From Lactiplantibacillus herbarum (GTDB lineage: Bacteria > Bacillota > Bacilli > Lactobacillales > Lactobacillaceae), in assembly GCF_001039045.1 (NCBI RefSeq), contig NZ_LFEE01000012.1, positions 81,509 to 145,508 on the forward strand: a stretch of DNA of 64,000 nucleotides. Direction: 5' to 3'. The notes below the pieces were generated by a model. The model did no database searches and was not told the DNA's origin. It saw nothing but the letters and a program-made list of their open reading frames with translations. The translations under genes were made by a program, and so were the position numbers. How positions within the stretch are numbered: position 1 is the stretch's first letter; each line of letters opens with the position of its first letter. This document shows positions 1-7,993 of the stretch, one piece after another.

Positions 1-290
1 AAAGTCCTGCCTATATAGCAATATAATAGTATCTAATGAACTAAACTTTTAACTAGCACGACGTCCTCAAATATAGTAATTGCTAATGAAATAATAAAAT
101 TAAAAAATAATTAATTTAGAGTCCGATTGAGCAGCCATTTTGTTTAAAATAACTAACGCTAAAATCCGTATAACTTCGCTGATTTCAAACGAATTACCGA
201 AAAAACACGGATTTACTTGACTAATCTGCCAAAAATTAATAGAATTAGTAACATTGAATTAATAAGAATTTGATTAGGAGGCACTACCAT

Positions 291-1715
291 ATGAAAGCAT
301 CACGGCGGTTATTGGTTAAGAAGCCAGTCAATCCAGCTAACTTTAATAAGGGCGGTCTTGCGAAGACGTTGAATGCCTTCAGTTTAACGATGATGGGTGT
401 TGGCGCCATTGTGGGTTCCGGGATCTTTATTACGCCCGGGATTATTGCCGCTAAGTATGCGGGACCCGCTGCCATGCTATCCTTTGTGATTGCTGCGGTA
501 GTCTGTTCACTGGCAGCATTATGTTACGCTGAATTTGCGTCAACGATTCCGTTAGCCGGCAGTGCCTATACTTATGTTTATACGGTCTTTGGTGAGTTCT
601 TAGCCTGGATTCTCGGATGGTCGTTGATTTCGGAGTATTTATTTGCCGTTTCATCGGTAGCCGTCAGTTGGTCGGCCTATTTTCAGAATTTGTTGAGTGG
701 TTTTGGAATAAAGCTCCCAGAATTCTTGTCAGCTGCTGCGGGGACGGCTGGAACGTCTCACGCGGGTTTTAACCTGATTGCGTTCATCGTCGTTTTAGCA
801 GTCTCGCTGTTGCTAGTAGGGGGCTTACAAGAATCGACGCGGGTCAATACAATTATGGTGGTCGTTAAAATTCTAGTAATTGTATTATTCATCGGTGTTG
901 CGATCTTCTTCGTTCGTCCAGCTAACTTTCATCCGTTCATGCCTCACGGGGTGCATGGATTAGTCAAAGGGGCTTCCTTAGCCTTCTATGCGTACATTGG
1001 TTTTGACGCGGTTTCAACGGCTTCAGAAGAAGTTAAGAATCCTAAACGGGACATGCCGATTGGGATTATTGGTTCGCTGGTAGTTGCCTCGATTCTCTAC
1101 GTTGCAATGGCAGCCGTGCTGGTAGGTGTCGTCAATTATACTAAGTTAAACGTTGGCGATCCGGTAGCGTACGCTTTAGCTGTGATTCATCAGAATTGGG
1201 CGGCTGGGATCGTTTCATTAGGTGCTGTCGTTGGGATGACCACGGTTCTAATCGTTATGCTCTACGGTGGAACGCGCTTACTGTTTGCGATTAGTCGGGA
1301 TGGCTTATTACCAAAAGCGTTCCGGACGCTGAATCCGCGGACGAAGGTTCCCGTTAAGAGTACTTGGATCTTCGGGATTATTGCTAGTATCTTTGCAGCC
1401 GTTATTCCACTGGATAAGATTGCGGAGTTAGTCAATATTGGAACGCTATTTGCATTCGCCATGGTCTCGATTGGGGTAGTCTTCCTACGTCGTCATGAAA
1501 CGTTACAGCAGATTGATAGTTCATTTAAAGTACCGTTCTATCCAGTGTTACCGATCGTATCGTTTGGTGCCTGTATCTACTTAATGATGAACTTACAGGC
1601 TTTTACATGGCATATGTTCGCTATCTGGATATTGATTGGCGTTGTCATCTATTTCCTATACAGCTACCGTCATTCACGAATCCGAGCAGATTTACGCGAA
1701 AAAGAAACAAAATAG
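291..1715 (+). CDS. APC-family amino acid permease
   Basis: Probable amino-acid transporter of the APC superfamily, 474 aa, integral membrane protein with about 12 hydrophobic segments. The N-terminal part contains the family's glycine-rich first helix (GVGAIVGSGIF, around residues 34-44), and the middle has the cytoplasmic FAISRDGLLP loop typical of cationic-amino-acid-type (CAT/YfnA-like) permeases. I start at the ATG at 291 because AGGAGG lies at 276-281; an in-frame TTG at 270 precedes this site and has no ribosome site. The gene ends in a strong hairpin terminator, so it appears monocistronic. The substrate cannot be told from sequence; arginine, lysine or branched-chain amino acids are all possible. 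Confidence 0.85.
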   Translation: MKASRRLLVKKPVNPANFNKGGLAKTLNAFSLTMMGVGAIVGSGIFITPGIIAAKYAGPAAMLSFVIAAVVCSLAALCYAEFASTIPLAGSAYTYVYTVFGEFLAWILGWSLISEYLFAVSSVAVSWSAYFQNLLSGFGIKLPEFLSAAAGTAGTSHAGFNLIAFIVVLAVSLLLVGGLQESTRVNTIMVVVKILVIVLFIGVAIFFVRPANFHPFMPHGVHGLVKGASLAFYAYIGFDAVSTASEEVKNPKRDMPIGIIGSLVVASILYVAMAAVLVGVVNYTKLNVGDPVAYALAVIHQNWAAGIVSLGAVVGMTTVLIVMLYGGTRLLFAISRDGLLPKAFRTLNPRTKVPVKSTWIFGIIASIFAAVIPLDKIAELVNIGTLFAFAMVSIGVVFLRRHETLQQIDSSFKVPFYPVLPIVSFGACIYLMMNLQAFTWHMFAIWILIGVVIYFLYSYRHSRIRADLREKETK

Positions 1716-1723
1716 TTTTAATC

Positions 1724-1752
1724 AAACGAGTCCGTTGTGGGCTCGTTTTTTT
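1724..1752 (+). terminator. Rho-independent terminator of the permease
   Basis: Stem AAACGAGTCC / GGGCTCGTTT (one G-T pair) followed by a T-tract, 9 bases after the permease stop codon. Confidence 0.85.
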
Positions 1753-1761
1753 GAGGGGTTA

Positions 1762-1770
1762 TGCTATAAT
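1762..1770 (+). promoter_or_regulatory. Extended -10 promoter for the ECF S component
   Basis: TGCTATAAT (extended -10: TGn followed by a perfect TATAAT) directly downstream of the permease terminator and 45 bases before the next start codon. No good -35 hexamer is seen, as is common with extended -10 promoters. Confidence 0.6.
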
Positions 1771-1814
1771 TAAGCCCGTTATTCAACAGGTTGAAAGAGT
1801 AGAGGTGGCTAATT

Positions 1815-2399
1815 ATGCAGCGACGGTCAAACGCCTATCATATTAGTGTATTGGCAGTATTAATGGCAATTGTTATTATGCAAAATATTGTGCCGTTCTT
1901 TGGGTACATTCCCTTACCAGGACTTAGTATCACCACGATTCATATCACGGTGATCATTGCGGCCGTAGTATTAGGACCTCGTGATGGGGCCATTATTGGT
2001 GGTATTTGGGGATTGATCGATTGGATCCGGGCATTTGTAGCGCCAACGAGTGCGTTAGCGCCAATTGTCTTCACGAATCCGCTAGTTTCGATTTTACCGC
2101 GGGTGTTGATTGGTCTCGTTGCGGGTTGGATTTTCATTTGGTTCAGCAAACGTCACCGGACAACGCTTGGTTTTACATTGGCCGGCATTGCGGGGGCGTT
2201 GACTAATACGATTCTAGTATTAGGGCTAATTGGGCTGCTGTACAGCCATCAAGCAGCTGGGTTCTACCAAGTTAACCTTAGCAAGTTGATGCCATACTTG
2301 CTGACGGTCGTGGCGTCAAATGGGGTTCCCGAAGCTATCTTGGCTGGAATCCTGACGCCGTTGATTGGGACACCGCTAATGCGATTTAAACAACGATAA
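1815..2399 (+). CDS. ECF transporter S component (vitamin-type)
   Basis: Substrate-binding membrane subunit of an energy-coupling-factor transporter, 194 aa with about six hydrophobic helices. The GLSITTIHITVIIAA segment and the following GPRDGAIIGGIWGL segment match the ECF S-component fold (ECF_trnsprt family); similar proteins take up pantothenate (PanT-like), but the substrate here is inferred only. The subunit would need the shared EcfA/EcfA'/EcfT module, which is not in this window. The ATG has AGAGGTGG 8 bases upstream. It has its own promoter and a shared bidirectional terminator, so it is a single-gene unit. Confidence 0.8.
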   Translation: MQRRSNAYHISVLAVLMAIVIMQNIVPFFGYIPLPGLSITTIHITVIIAAVVLGPRDGAIIGGIWGLIDWIRAFVAPTSALAPIVFTNPLVSILPRVLIGLVAGWIFIWFSKRHRTTLGFTLAGIAGALTNTILVLGLIGLLYSHQAAGFYQVNLSKLMPYLLTVVASNGVPEAILAGILTPLIGTPLMRFKQR

Positions 2400-2458
2400 G
2401 TGAAACCCTGATGTATTTGGAAACTAGCGAGCATTTCTAAAATAGTAGCGTGCAATTA

Positions 2459-2498
2459 AAATAAGCGTTCCGGCATAATAATGTCGGAACGCTTATTT
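2459..2498. terminator. Bidirectional terminator
   Basis: Perfect 14-bp inverted repeat AAATAAGCGTTCCG / CGGAACGCTTATTT between convergent genes; A-tract and T-tract on either side let it serve both the ECF S gene and the surface protein on the minus strand. Confidence 0.85.
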
Positions 2499-2529
2499 AT
2501 GAAACTAGTTAATTAAATGTATCCTGATA

Positions 2530-5010
2530 TTAAACGAAACGACGGCGAATGGCAGCCCATAGTCCGGTTGCAGCAGCTAATAAGCTGACGCCTACTGCAG
2601 CAATCCATGACTGAGAAGTTGATTCATCCGTTTGTGGTAGTGCAACGGTAGCTTGTTTAGCCGTTGCGGGTGAGGTAACAGGTACTAAATCTTCGCTAGC
2701 TGTTTGAGCTAACGAACTGTCAGTTGCTACTGGTGTCGCCACACTCTGATCACGTAATAAACTAGCCGTAACTGCTGAGCCACTTTGATCATGGTTGACT
2801 AACCAATCGGCATTAGTGACAATCTGGTCAGCACTAGTAGAAGTGGTAAGTGTTTGAGCAACTGTCTCACCAGTATCACTGTTGATAGCGTCCGCATCAC
2901 TTGTAAGGTCGACAGTATTTGTATCGTTAGTCGTTGTCTTATCATCCGTACTGTTCGAGTCGCCAGAATTAGTGTTATCAGTAGCTGTATCACCAGAATT
3001 CGAGTTACCAGAGTTAGTGTTATCAGTATCTGTGTCACCAGAATTCGAGTTGCCAGAATTATTATTATCGGTATCAGTAGTTGGTTCTTCAACAGCCTCT
3101 GCACCAACTAAAGCTGCTAAGAAGTCCGTTAAATGCTGACGATATTGCAAGATAGCGTTGTTGGCAGCAGCGTGACCGCCAACTTGTCCTGGTAAGATCC
3201 AGACTTCTTGGTCGGTTGAATGGTTAGCAGCGGCTAATTCTAATGATTGTGTGTAAGGAATAAAGGAGTCATCCTCTGTATGAATCAATAGAAGGGGTAC
3301 GGTTACTTTGCTAGCAGCATCTAAACCTGAGATATCAGTAACGCTGAATCCCTGTTCCTTAATCAAACGAGCGTTGATCGCAGCTACGATCTTGTCATAA
3401 GATAAGAAAGGTAACTGGGTGATTGCTGAAAGTCCAACTGACTGAAGTGCATTGGAAACGGCAGCGATTGCCTTAGTGTAGAGTGAACTACCAAGTTCTG
3501 GCAAGGTAGCGTAGCCAGCATCCGCAACAACTGCTTTGACGGATTTGGATAAACCAGGGACTGAAGCAGCTTCTAACACGGTATCGGCACCTAGTGATTG
3601 GCCATAGAAGACCACTTCACTATTGGCACCGTTACGGGCATCGACCATTTTGACCCAGTTGAGCCAGTCGTATTTATCTTGATAGCCAAAGGTAAGATCA
3701 TTACCATCACTGAGGAACTGACCCCGTTGACTAGGCATCAACACGTTATAGCCCATGTCATACCAGATCTTTGAGACGTAACCGATCCAATCAACGTGTT
3801 CTGTCCAGCCTTGGCCAATAATAACGGTTTTAGTTGAGTTACCATTTTGAATATAGTAGGCCCGAACGTTTTGTGTTGGATCGTTATATTCTGGTAAGGT
3901 CCAAGTTTCTTTGGTGACGGTATTCCACCAAGTAACGGTGCCAGGATAGTAGGCTTCTGCGGCAGCACGGTCAGTTGCGTAGGCAACGGGATCGAGACCT
4001 TCCCAAGTGTTTGAGATATCGTAACGATGCTCATTCATTTGAGTCCGAAGATTAGATAACATTTGAGAACCACTACCAGTAAAGACGATTGGGTAGAGGA
4101 CGTTACCAACGATGGTGCTGGCGATATTAGTTGGTAATTCTTTTAATTGTGTGACAATTGCGTTTAGCTTGGCCTTGGCAGCAGCTAGATTAGCGGCTAC
4201 TTCAGGTGTCAGTTGTTTGCCAGATAATTCTTTAATCGTATTAACGATCGATACGATGTCAGTCGCATCCAAGGTAACGGTGGTTGTTTCGTTTGTATTA
4301 GTGACTTCAGTCTTAGTCCAAGTGACGCTGTAGGGACCACTCTGAGTAATGGTGATTTTGCTGACTTGGTTACCAACTTTTACATTGGTTTCGTAGATCA
4401 AACCGTGACCGCTATCACTAGTAGCCGCAGTACTGGCCGCAGCACTAGCAGTACTAGTTGCAACCTGGCTACTTTGACTAGCAGTACTAGTGGCGCTGCT
4501 AGCTGCAGCTGAGGTAACCGTACTATTATTAGTAGCGGCACTGCTCGTTGCTGTTGAGCTAGCAGAGTTGACTGTACTGTTACCAGCAACGCTTGATTGA
4601 CTAGTAGCGTTACTTGCTTGGCTAGTCACTTGTGACGAAGCACTGCTGGTTGAACTACTATTGGCAGCACTGGCCTGACTAGTTGTCGCGCTTGAGGCTT
4701 GACTGGCAGCCGGTGTCCCTGTGCTGGTAGTTGAACTGCTGGCTACTGAACTGTTCGCTGAGCTAGTGGTGCTGGCACTGAGCGTATCAGCGGAGACACT
4801 GGCAGCGCTGCTGGCTAATTCGTTGGTACTAAGTGTTTGTGTCGTAGCTGAAGCTGACGTTGCTGCAGTAGTGGCAGCGAATGCATTCGTTGTCAGCATT
4901 AAGGTACTTCCGAGCCCCGCAATCGTAATCCCGGCATATACCCAATGCTTTCCATCCTTGAACATTTTGTAATGGACAAGGTCATCCTTTTTTGGTGAAT
5001 TCCTTTTCAT
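2530..5010 (-). CDS. LPQTxE-anchored serine-rich surface alpha/beta hydrolase
   Basis: Cell-wall protein, 826 aa. The start codon at 5010 is preceded by GAGGAG; a longer in-frame reading lacks a ribosome site. Order of parts: KxYKxGKxW-type signal (KMFKDGKHW, residues 15-23, F replacing Y) with a hydrophobic core ending near AFA; a Ser/Ala/Thr-rich low-complexity stalk (about residues 45-200); an alpha/beta-hydrolase domain (about 380-630) with nucleophile elbow GQSLGA and a GGHAAAN motif that may supply the catalytic His; an Asn/Ser/Gly/Asp repeat linker; and the sortase signal LPQTDE with hydrophobic tail and RRR at the end. KxYKxGKxW signals are known from serine-rich, often glycosylated adhesins. 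Substrate unknown; an esterase or lipase-like activity at the cell surface is inferred. Confidence 0.88.
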   Translation of the reverse strand: MKRNSPKKDDLVHYKMFKDGKHWVYAGITIAGLGSTLMLTTNAFAATTAATSASATTQTLSTNELASSAASVSADTLSASTTSSANSSVASSSTTSTGTPAASQASSATTSQASAANSSSTSSASSQVTSQASNATSQSSVAGNSTVNSASSTATSSAATNNSTVTSAAASSATSTASQSSQVATSTASAAASTAATSDSGHGLIYETNVKVGNQVSKITITQSGPYSVTWTKTEVTNTNETTTVTLDATDIVSIVNTIKELSGKQLTPEVAANLAAAKAKLNAIVTQLKELPTNIASTIVGNVLYPIVFTGSGSQMLSNLRTQMNEHRYDISNTWEGLDPVAYATDRAAAEAYYPGTVTWWNTVTKETWTLPEYNDPTQNVRAYYIQNGNSTKTVIIGQGWTEHVDWIGYVSKIWYDMGYNVLMPSQRGQFLSDGNDLTFGYQDKYDWLNWVKMVDARNGANSEVVFYGQSLGADTVLEAASVPGLSKSVKAVVADAGYATLPELGSSLYTKAIAAVSNALQSVGLSAITQLPFLSYDKIVAAINARLIKEQGFSVTDISGLDAASKVTVPLLLIHTEDDSFIPYTQSLELAAANHSTDQEVWILPGQVGGHAAANNAILQYRQHLTDFLAALVGAEAVEEPTTDTDNNNSGNSNSGDTDTDNTNSGNSNSGDTATDNTNSGDSNSTDDKTTTNDTNTVDLTSDADAINSDTGETVAQTLTTSTSADQIVTNADWLVNHDQSGSAVTASLLRDQSVATPVATDSSLAQTASEDLVPVTSPATAKQATVALPQTDESTSQSWIAAVGVSLLAAATGLWAAIRRRFV

Positions 5011-5434
5011 ATTACTTACTCCTCGTAACTTTTTAGTCTGTTGCACAATTAAAAATATAGCACGCATCGTTGTTATTGTTACGGTTTATACGATTTAACT
5101 TGATTGAAAACACGACTTTTAGATAACCGCAGAATTTGTTTACACTATAAAACTTAATCACTGAATGATTAACAGACCACATTAATCGTGATAATACGCT
5201 TAAAAGGCGGACCTGCAGGGAGATACAACATAAATACTCAAATGTACAGGCCAACTGAACAGTTAACTAACAAACGAATAAGCTGACTGATGGCGACCTT
5301 GAAAATTAGCGGTGTTGACTAATTTAACAATAAAAGTTAAGTTTGATTGAAATTTCACTTATCAGTTGCTATCATAAGGGATGAATGAAGCGTTTCCGTT
5401 TTTGACGGAAATAAAATACAAAGGGGGGACCATT
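5011..5434. other. Divergent intergenic region upstream of cydA
   Basis: About 420 bases between the divergent surface-protein gene and cydA. An extended -10 (TGCTATCAT, 5367-5375 region) lies 60 bases before the cydA ATG and is the best cydA promoter candidate. A small inverted repeat TTTCCG/CGGAAA (5394-5411) sits between it and the ribosome site and could be regulatory. No convincing gene; no clear cre site. Confidence 0.45.
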
Positions 5435-6874
5435 ATGAATCTCGGATTAAGTATCTTATCCTTGGCGCGCTTCCAGTTTGCAATGACCACGGTATTTCAT
5501 TTCTTTTTCGTGCCATTATCAATCGGCTTAGCTTTAGTTGTTGCAATTATGGAAACAGTGTACGTTGTCAAAAAGGACATCTTGTACAAGCACATGGCGC
5601 AGTTCTGGGGGCGAATCTTTTTACTTAGTTTTGCCGTTGGGGTTGTGACCGGGCTTATTCAAGAATTCCAATTTGGGATGAACTGGTCTGATTATTCACG
5701 ATTTATGGGTGACATTTTTGGAGCACCATTAGCGATTGAAGCGTTAGTGGCCTTCTTCATGGAATCCACGTTTATTGGGTTATGGATGTTTGGTTGGGAT
5801 CGTTTCAATGCCAAGCTGCACTGTGCGTTTATCTGGTTAACCTCAATTGGGACCATGATTTCTGCAATGTGGATCTTAGCAGCGAACAGTTTCATGCAAA
5901 ATCCAGTTGGGTTTATGATTAATGCTAAAACGGGTCGGGCTCAAATGACCAGCTTTGCGGCAGTCATCAAGAACCCACAATTATGGTACGAATTGCCACA
6001 CGTGTTGTTTGGGGCGTTCGTAACTGGTTCGTTTGTGGTTGCTGGGATGGCAGCGTTTGGCTTGTTGAAGAAGAAAAACGTCACATTCTACCGCAAGTCA
6101 ATCAAGGTTAGTCTTATCATTGGCTTGATTGCTTCAATCGGTGTTGTTGGGATGGGTGACTTACAGACCCGTTACATTATTAAGGAACAACCGATGAAGT
6201 TTGCAGCTACTGAAGGGTTATATAAAGATTCTGGTTCACCAGCTTCATGGGCAATCATTGAAGGAATGGATACCAAGAATCACAAGAGTAACTGGTCAAT
6301 TGAGGTTCCTTACGTCTTAGACATCCTGAGTTACCATAAGCTTCAAGGTAACGTTAAGGGTCAGAATAGAATCAATAAGGAATTGCACGCAAAGTATGAC
6401 AAGAAGTTTGGTAAGGACATGAATTACTACGTCCCAACTAAGACCTTGTTCTGGAGCTTCCGTGTGATGGCCGTCTCTGGTGGCTTGTTTGCGCTGATCG
6501 CCATTGTTGGCCTCTACTTTAACCGGGCCAAATCGACGATGATCGAGCGGCAACGTTGGTTCTTGTGGATTATGGGCATTTGTACGTTCTTACCATTTGC
6601 AGCCAATACGGCCGGTTGGTTCATTACTGAACTTGGTCGTTATCCATGGGTTGTCTACGGATTATTGACAATTGCTGACGCGGTTTCGCCAAATGTCAGT
6701 GTTGCTTCATTATTATTCTCAAATATTGTCTACTTCTGTTTGTTCAGTGGCTTAGGTGCCGTCATGATTGTCTTATCACGGCGTGCATTGCATCATGGTC
6801 CGGATGACTTGCTACAAGCGGGCGACGATGCACCGTACGATCCTTATGGTAAGGAGGCGTTCAGTCATGAGTAA
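5435..6874 (+). CDS. cydA: Cytochrome bd oxidase subunit I
   Basis: Heme-containing catalytic subunit of the cytochrome bd quinol oxidase, which reduces O2 to water with electrons from (demethyl)menaquinol in the cytoplasmic membrane. 479 aa, close to the family's usual 440-520. The N-terminal SLARFQFAMTTVFHFFFVPLSIG segment carries the conserved heme-ligand His in helix I, and the GRYPWVVYGLL motif near the C-terminus is diagnostic. The ATG at 5435 follows a strong AAGGGGGGA site; an in-frame ATG at 5381 lies too close to the putative promoter. The stop overlaps the cydB start by 8 bases, so the two subunits are probably translationally coupled. Confidence 0.97.
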   Translation: MNLGLSILSLARFQFAMTTVFHFFFVPLSIGLALVVAIMETVYVVKKDILYKHMAQFWGRIFLLSFAVGVVTGLIQEFQFGMNWSDYSRFMGDIFGAPLAIEALVAFFMESTFIGLWMFGWDRFNAKLHCAFIWLTSIGTMISAMWILAANSFMQNPVGFMINAKTGRAQMTSFAAVIKNPQLWYELPHVLFGAFVTGSFVVAGMAAFGLLKKKNVTFYRKSIKVSLIIGLIASIGVVGMGDLQTRYIIKEQPMKFAATEGLYKDSGSPASWAIIEGMDTKNHKSNWSIEVPYVLDILSYHKLQGNVKGQNRINKELHAKYDKKFGKDMNYYVPTKTLFWSFRVMAVSGGLFALIAIVGLYFNRAKSTMIERQRWFLWIMGICTFLPFAANTAGWFITELGRYPWVVYGLLTIADAVSPNVSVASLLFSNIVYFCLFSGLGAVMIVLSRRALHHGPDDLLQAGDDAPYDPYGKEAFSHE

Positions 6875-7862
6875 CTTACAATTCTTATGGTTTGTGCTAG
6901 TTGGGGTCCTATTTAGTGGTTTCTTCTTCCTTGAAGGTTTTGACTTTGGGGTCGGGATGACTATCAAAAGTTTAGCTCAAAATCGTGAGGAACGTGACGT
7001 TGTGATCCATACGATTGGACCACACTGGGATGCCAATGAAGTATGGCTGGTTACTGCTGGTGGGGCGATGTTTGCCTCATTTCCAATGTGGTATGCGTCA
7101 CTATTCTCTGGTTTCTATCTGATTCTATTGTTGATTTTAGTTGCCTTAATTATGCGTGGAGTGTCATTTGAATTCCGGAGTCGGATGGAAAGTGAATCCG
7201 GCCGTAATTTCTGGGAATGGGCCGCAGCTATTGGTAGTTTCTGTGCAGCATTTCTGTTCGGAATGATGTTTACTGCGATGGTCAAAGGAATGCCAATCAA
7301 TGCTCATGGCGATATGACGGCACACTTTACGGATTACGTGAACTTGTTCTCAATCGTTGGTGGGGTGGCTGTTTCCTTGCTATGCTACTTGCACGGGTTG
7401 AACTTTATTCGACTGAAGACGACGGGTACCTTACGGGAACGGGCTTTAAAGTGGGCTAAACCACTCTACTGGGTACTGTTTGCTGGTGAAGTTGTCTTTG
7501 CAATTTTATTGTTCTTCAATACGGATTTCTTTGCTAAGAAACCAATTTCAACGACAATTTTAGTGGTTGCACTGGTCCTATTAACGGTGCTAGCAACGTG
7601 GGGCGTTTACGGCAATCACGAATGGCTCTCATTCATCAGCAGTGGTTTATCACTGATTGATGTGGTTGTGCTGTTATTCAACGGGTTGTTCCCACGTGTG
7701 ATGGTCGCTAACAATGCGGCTAATAGTATCTTGATCAAGGACGCTTCGAACTCGCCATATACGCTACATTTGATGACGGTGATCTCATTAACCGTCTTAC
7801 CAATTATGTTGGTCTACTTCATTTGGAGCTACTGGGTCTTTTACAAGCGGTTGGCATCGTAA
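6867..7862 (+). CDS. cydB: Cytochrome bd oxidase subunit II
   Basis: Second membrane subunit of the bd oxidase, 331 aa. The opening segment FLWFVLVGVLFSGFFFLEGFDFGVGM and the GPHWDANEVWLVTAGGAMFASFP region are hallmark CydB sequences. The ATG at 6867 has AAGGAGG upstream inside the end of cydA and overlaps it by 8 bases; longer in-frame readings inside cydA are not plausible. It forms the oxidase with the upstream subunit; the downstream ABC pair is needed for assembly of bd oxidases in other bacteria. Confidence 0.97.
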   Translation: MSNLQFLWFVLVGVLFSGFFFLEGFDFGVGMTIKSLAQNREERDVVIHTIGPHWDANEVWLVTAGGAMFASFPMWYASLFSGFYLILLLILVALIMRGVSFEFRSRMESESGRNFWEWAAAIGSFCAAFLFGMMFTAMVKGMPINAHGDMTAHFTDYVNLFSIVGGVAVSLLCYLHGLNFIRLKTTGTLRERALKWAKPLYWVLFAGEVVFAILLFFNTDFFAKKPISTTILVVALVLLTVLATWGVYGNHEWLSFISSGLSLIDVVVLLFNGLFPRVMVANNAANSILIKDASNSPYTLHLMTVISLTVLPIMLVYFIWSYWVFYKRLAS

Positions 7863-7899
7863 TTTAAATTGTCAATGTAAGCAGTATCACGGGGTGCGG

Positions 7900-7967
7900 T
7901 GGTACAATTAATCTAATAGCATCAACAGGGTCGTGACCTTGGCTATGTGCCGAGGCGCGGCCCTGTT
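7900..7967 (+). promoter_or_regulatory. Putative promoter and hairpin leader before cydDC
   Basis: TGGTACAAT (7900-7908) resembles an extended -10. Downstream, ACAGGGTCGTG (7925-7935) can pair with CGCGGCCCTGT (7956-7966) to form an 11-bp stem with two G-T pairs. The stem has no following T-tract, so it is not an ordinary terminator; it may be a weak cydAB terminator, mRNA-stabilising hairpin or a leader element. Confidence 0.4.
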
Positions 7968-7993
7968 CATTTATAGGCAGGGAGGAATGACAT

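Noticed and set aside
162-214. Inverted pair AAATCCGT / ACGGATTT upstream of the first permease
   Set aside because: Arms of only 8 bases, 37 bases apart; could be chance. No riboswitch or operator recognised.
2799-3139. Several overlapping open frames on both strands inside the surface-protein gene
   Set aside because: They are by-products of the repetitive Asn/Ser/Asp linker; no ribosome sites and low-complexity translations.
4112-4972. Open frames opposite the Ser/Ala-rich stalk
   Set aside because: Low-complexity Val/Leu-rich translations caused by GCT/AGC repeats; no start signals.
5385-5405. Possible cre site TGAAGCGTTTCC near the cydA leader
   Set aside because: One base short between the AA and CG core; does not fit the consensus.
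5381-5434. N-terminal extension of cydA
   Set aside because: The true ATG at 5435 has a strong ribosome site; the upstream ATG is close to the -10.
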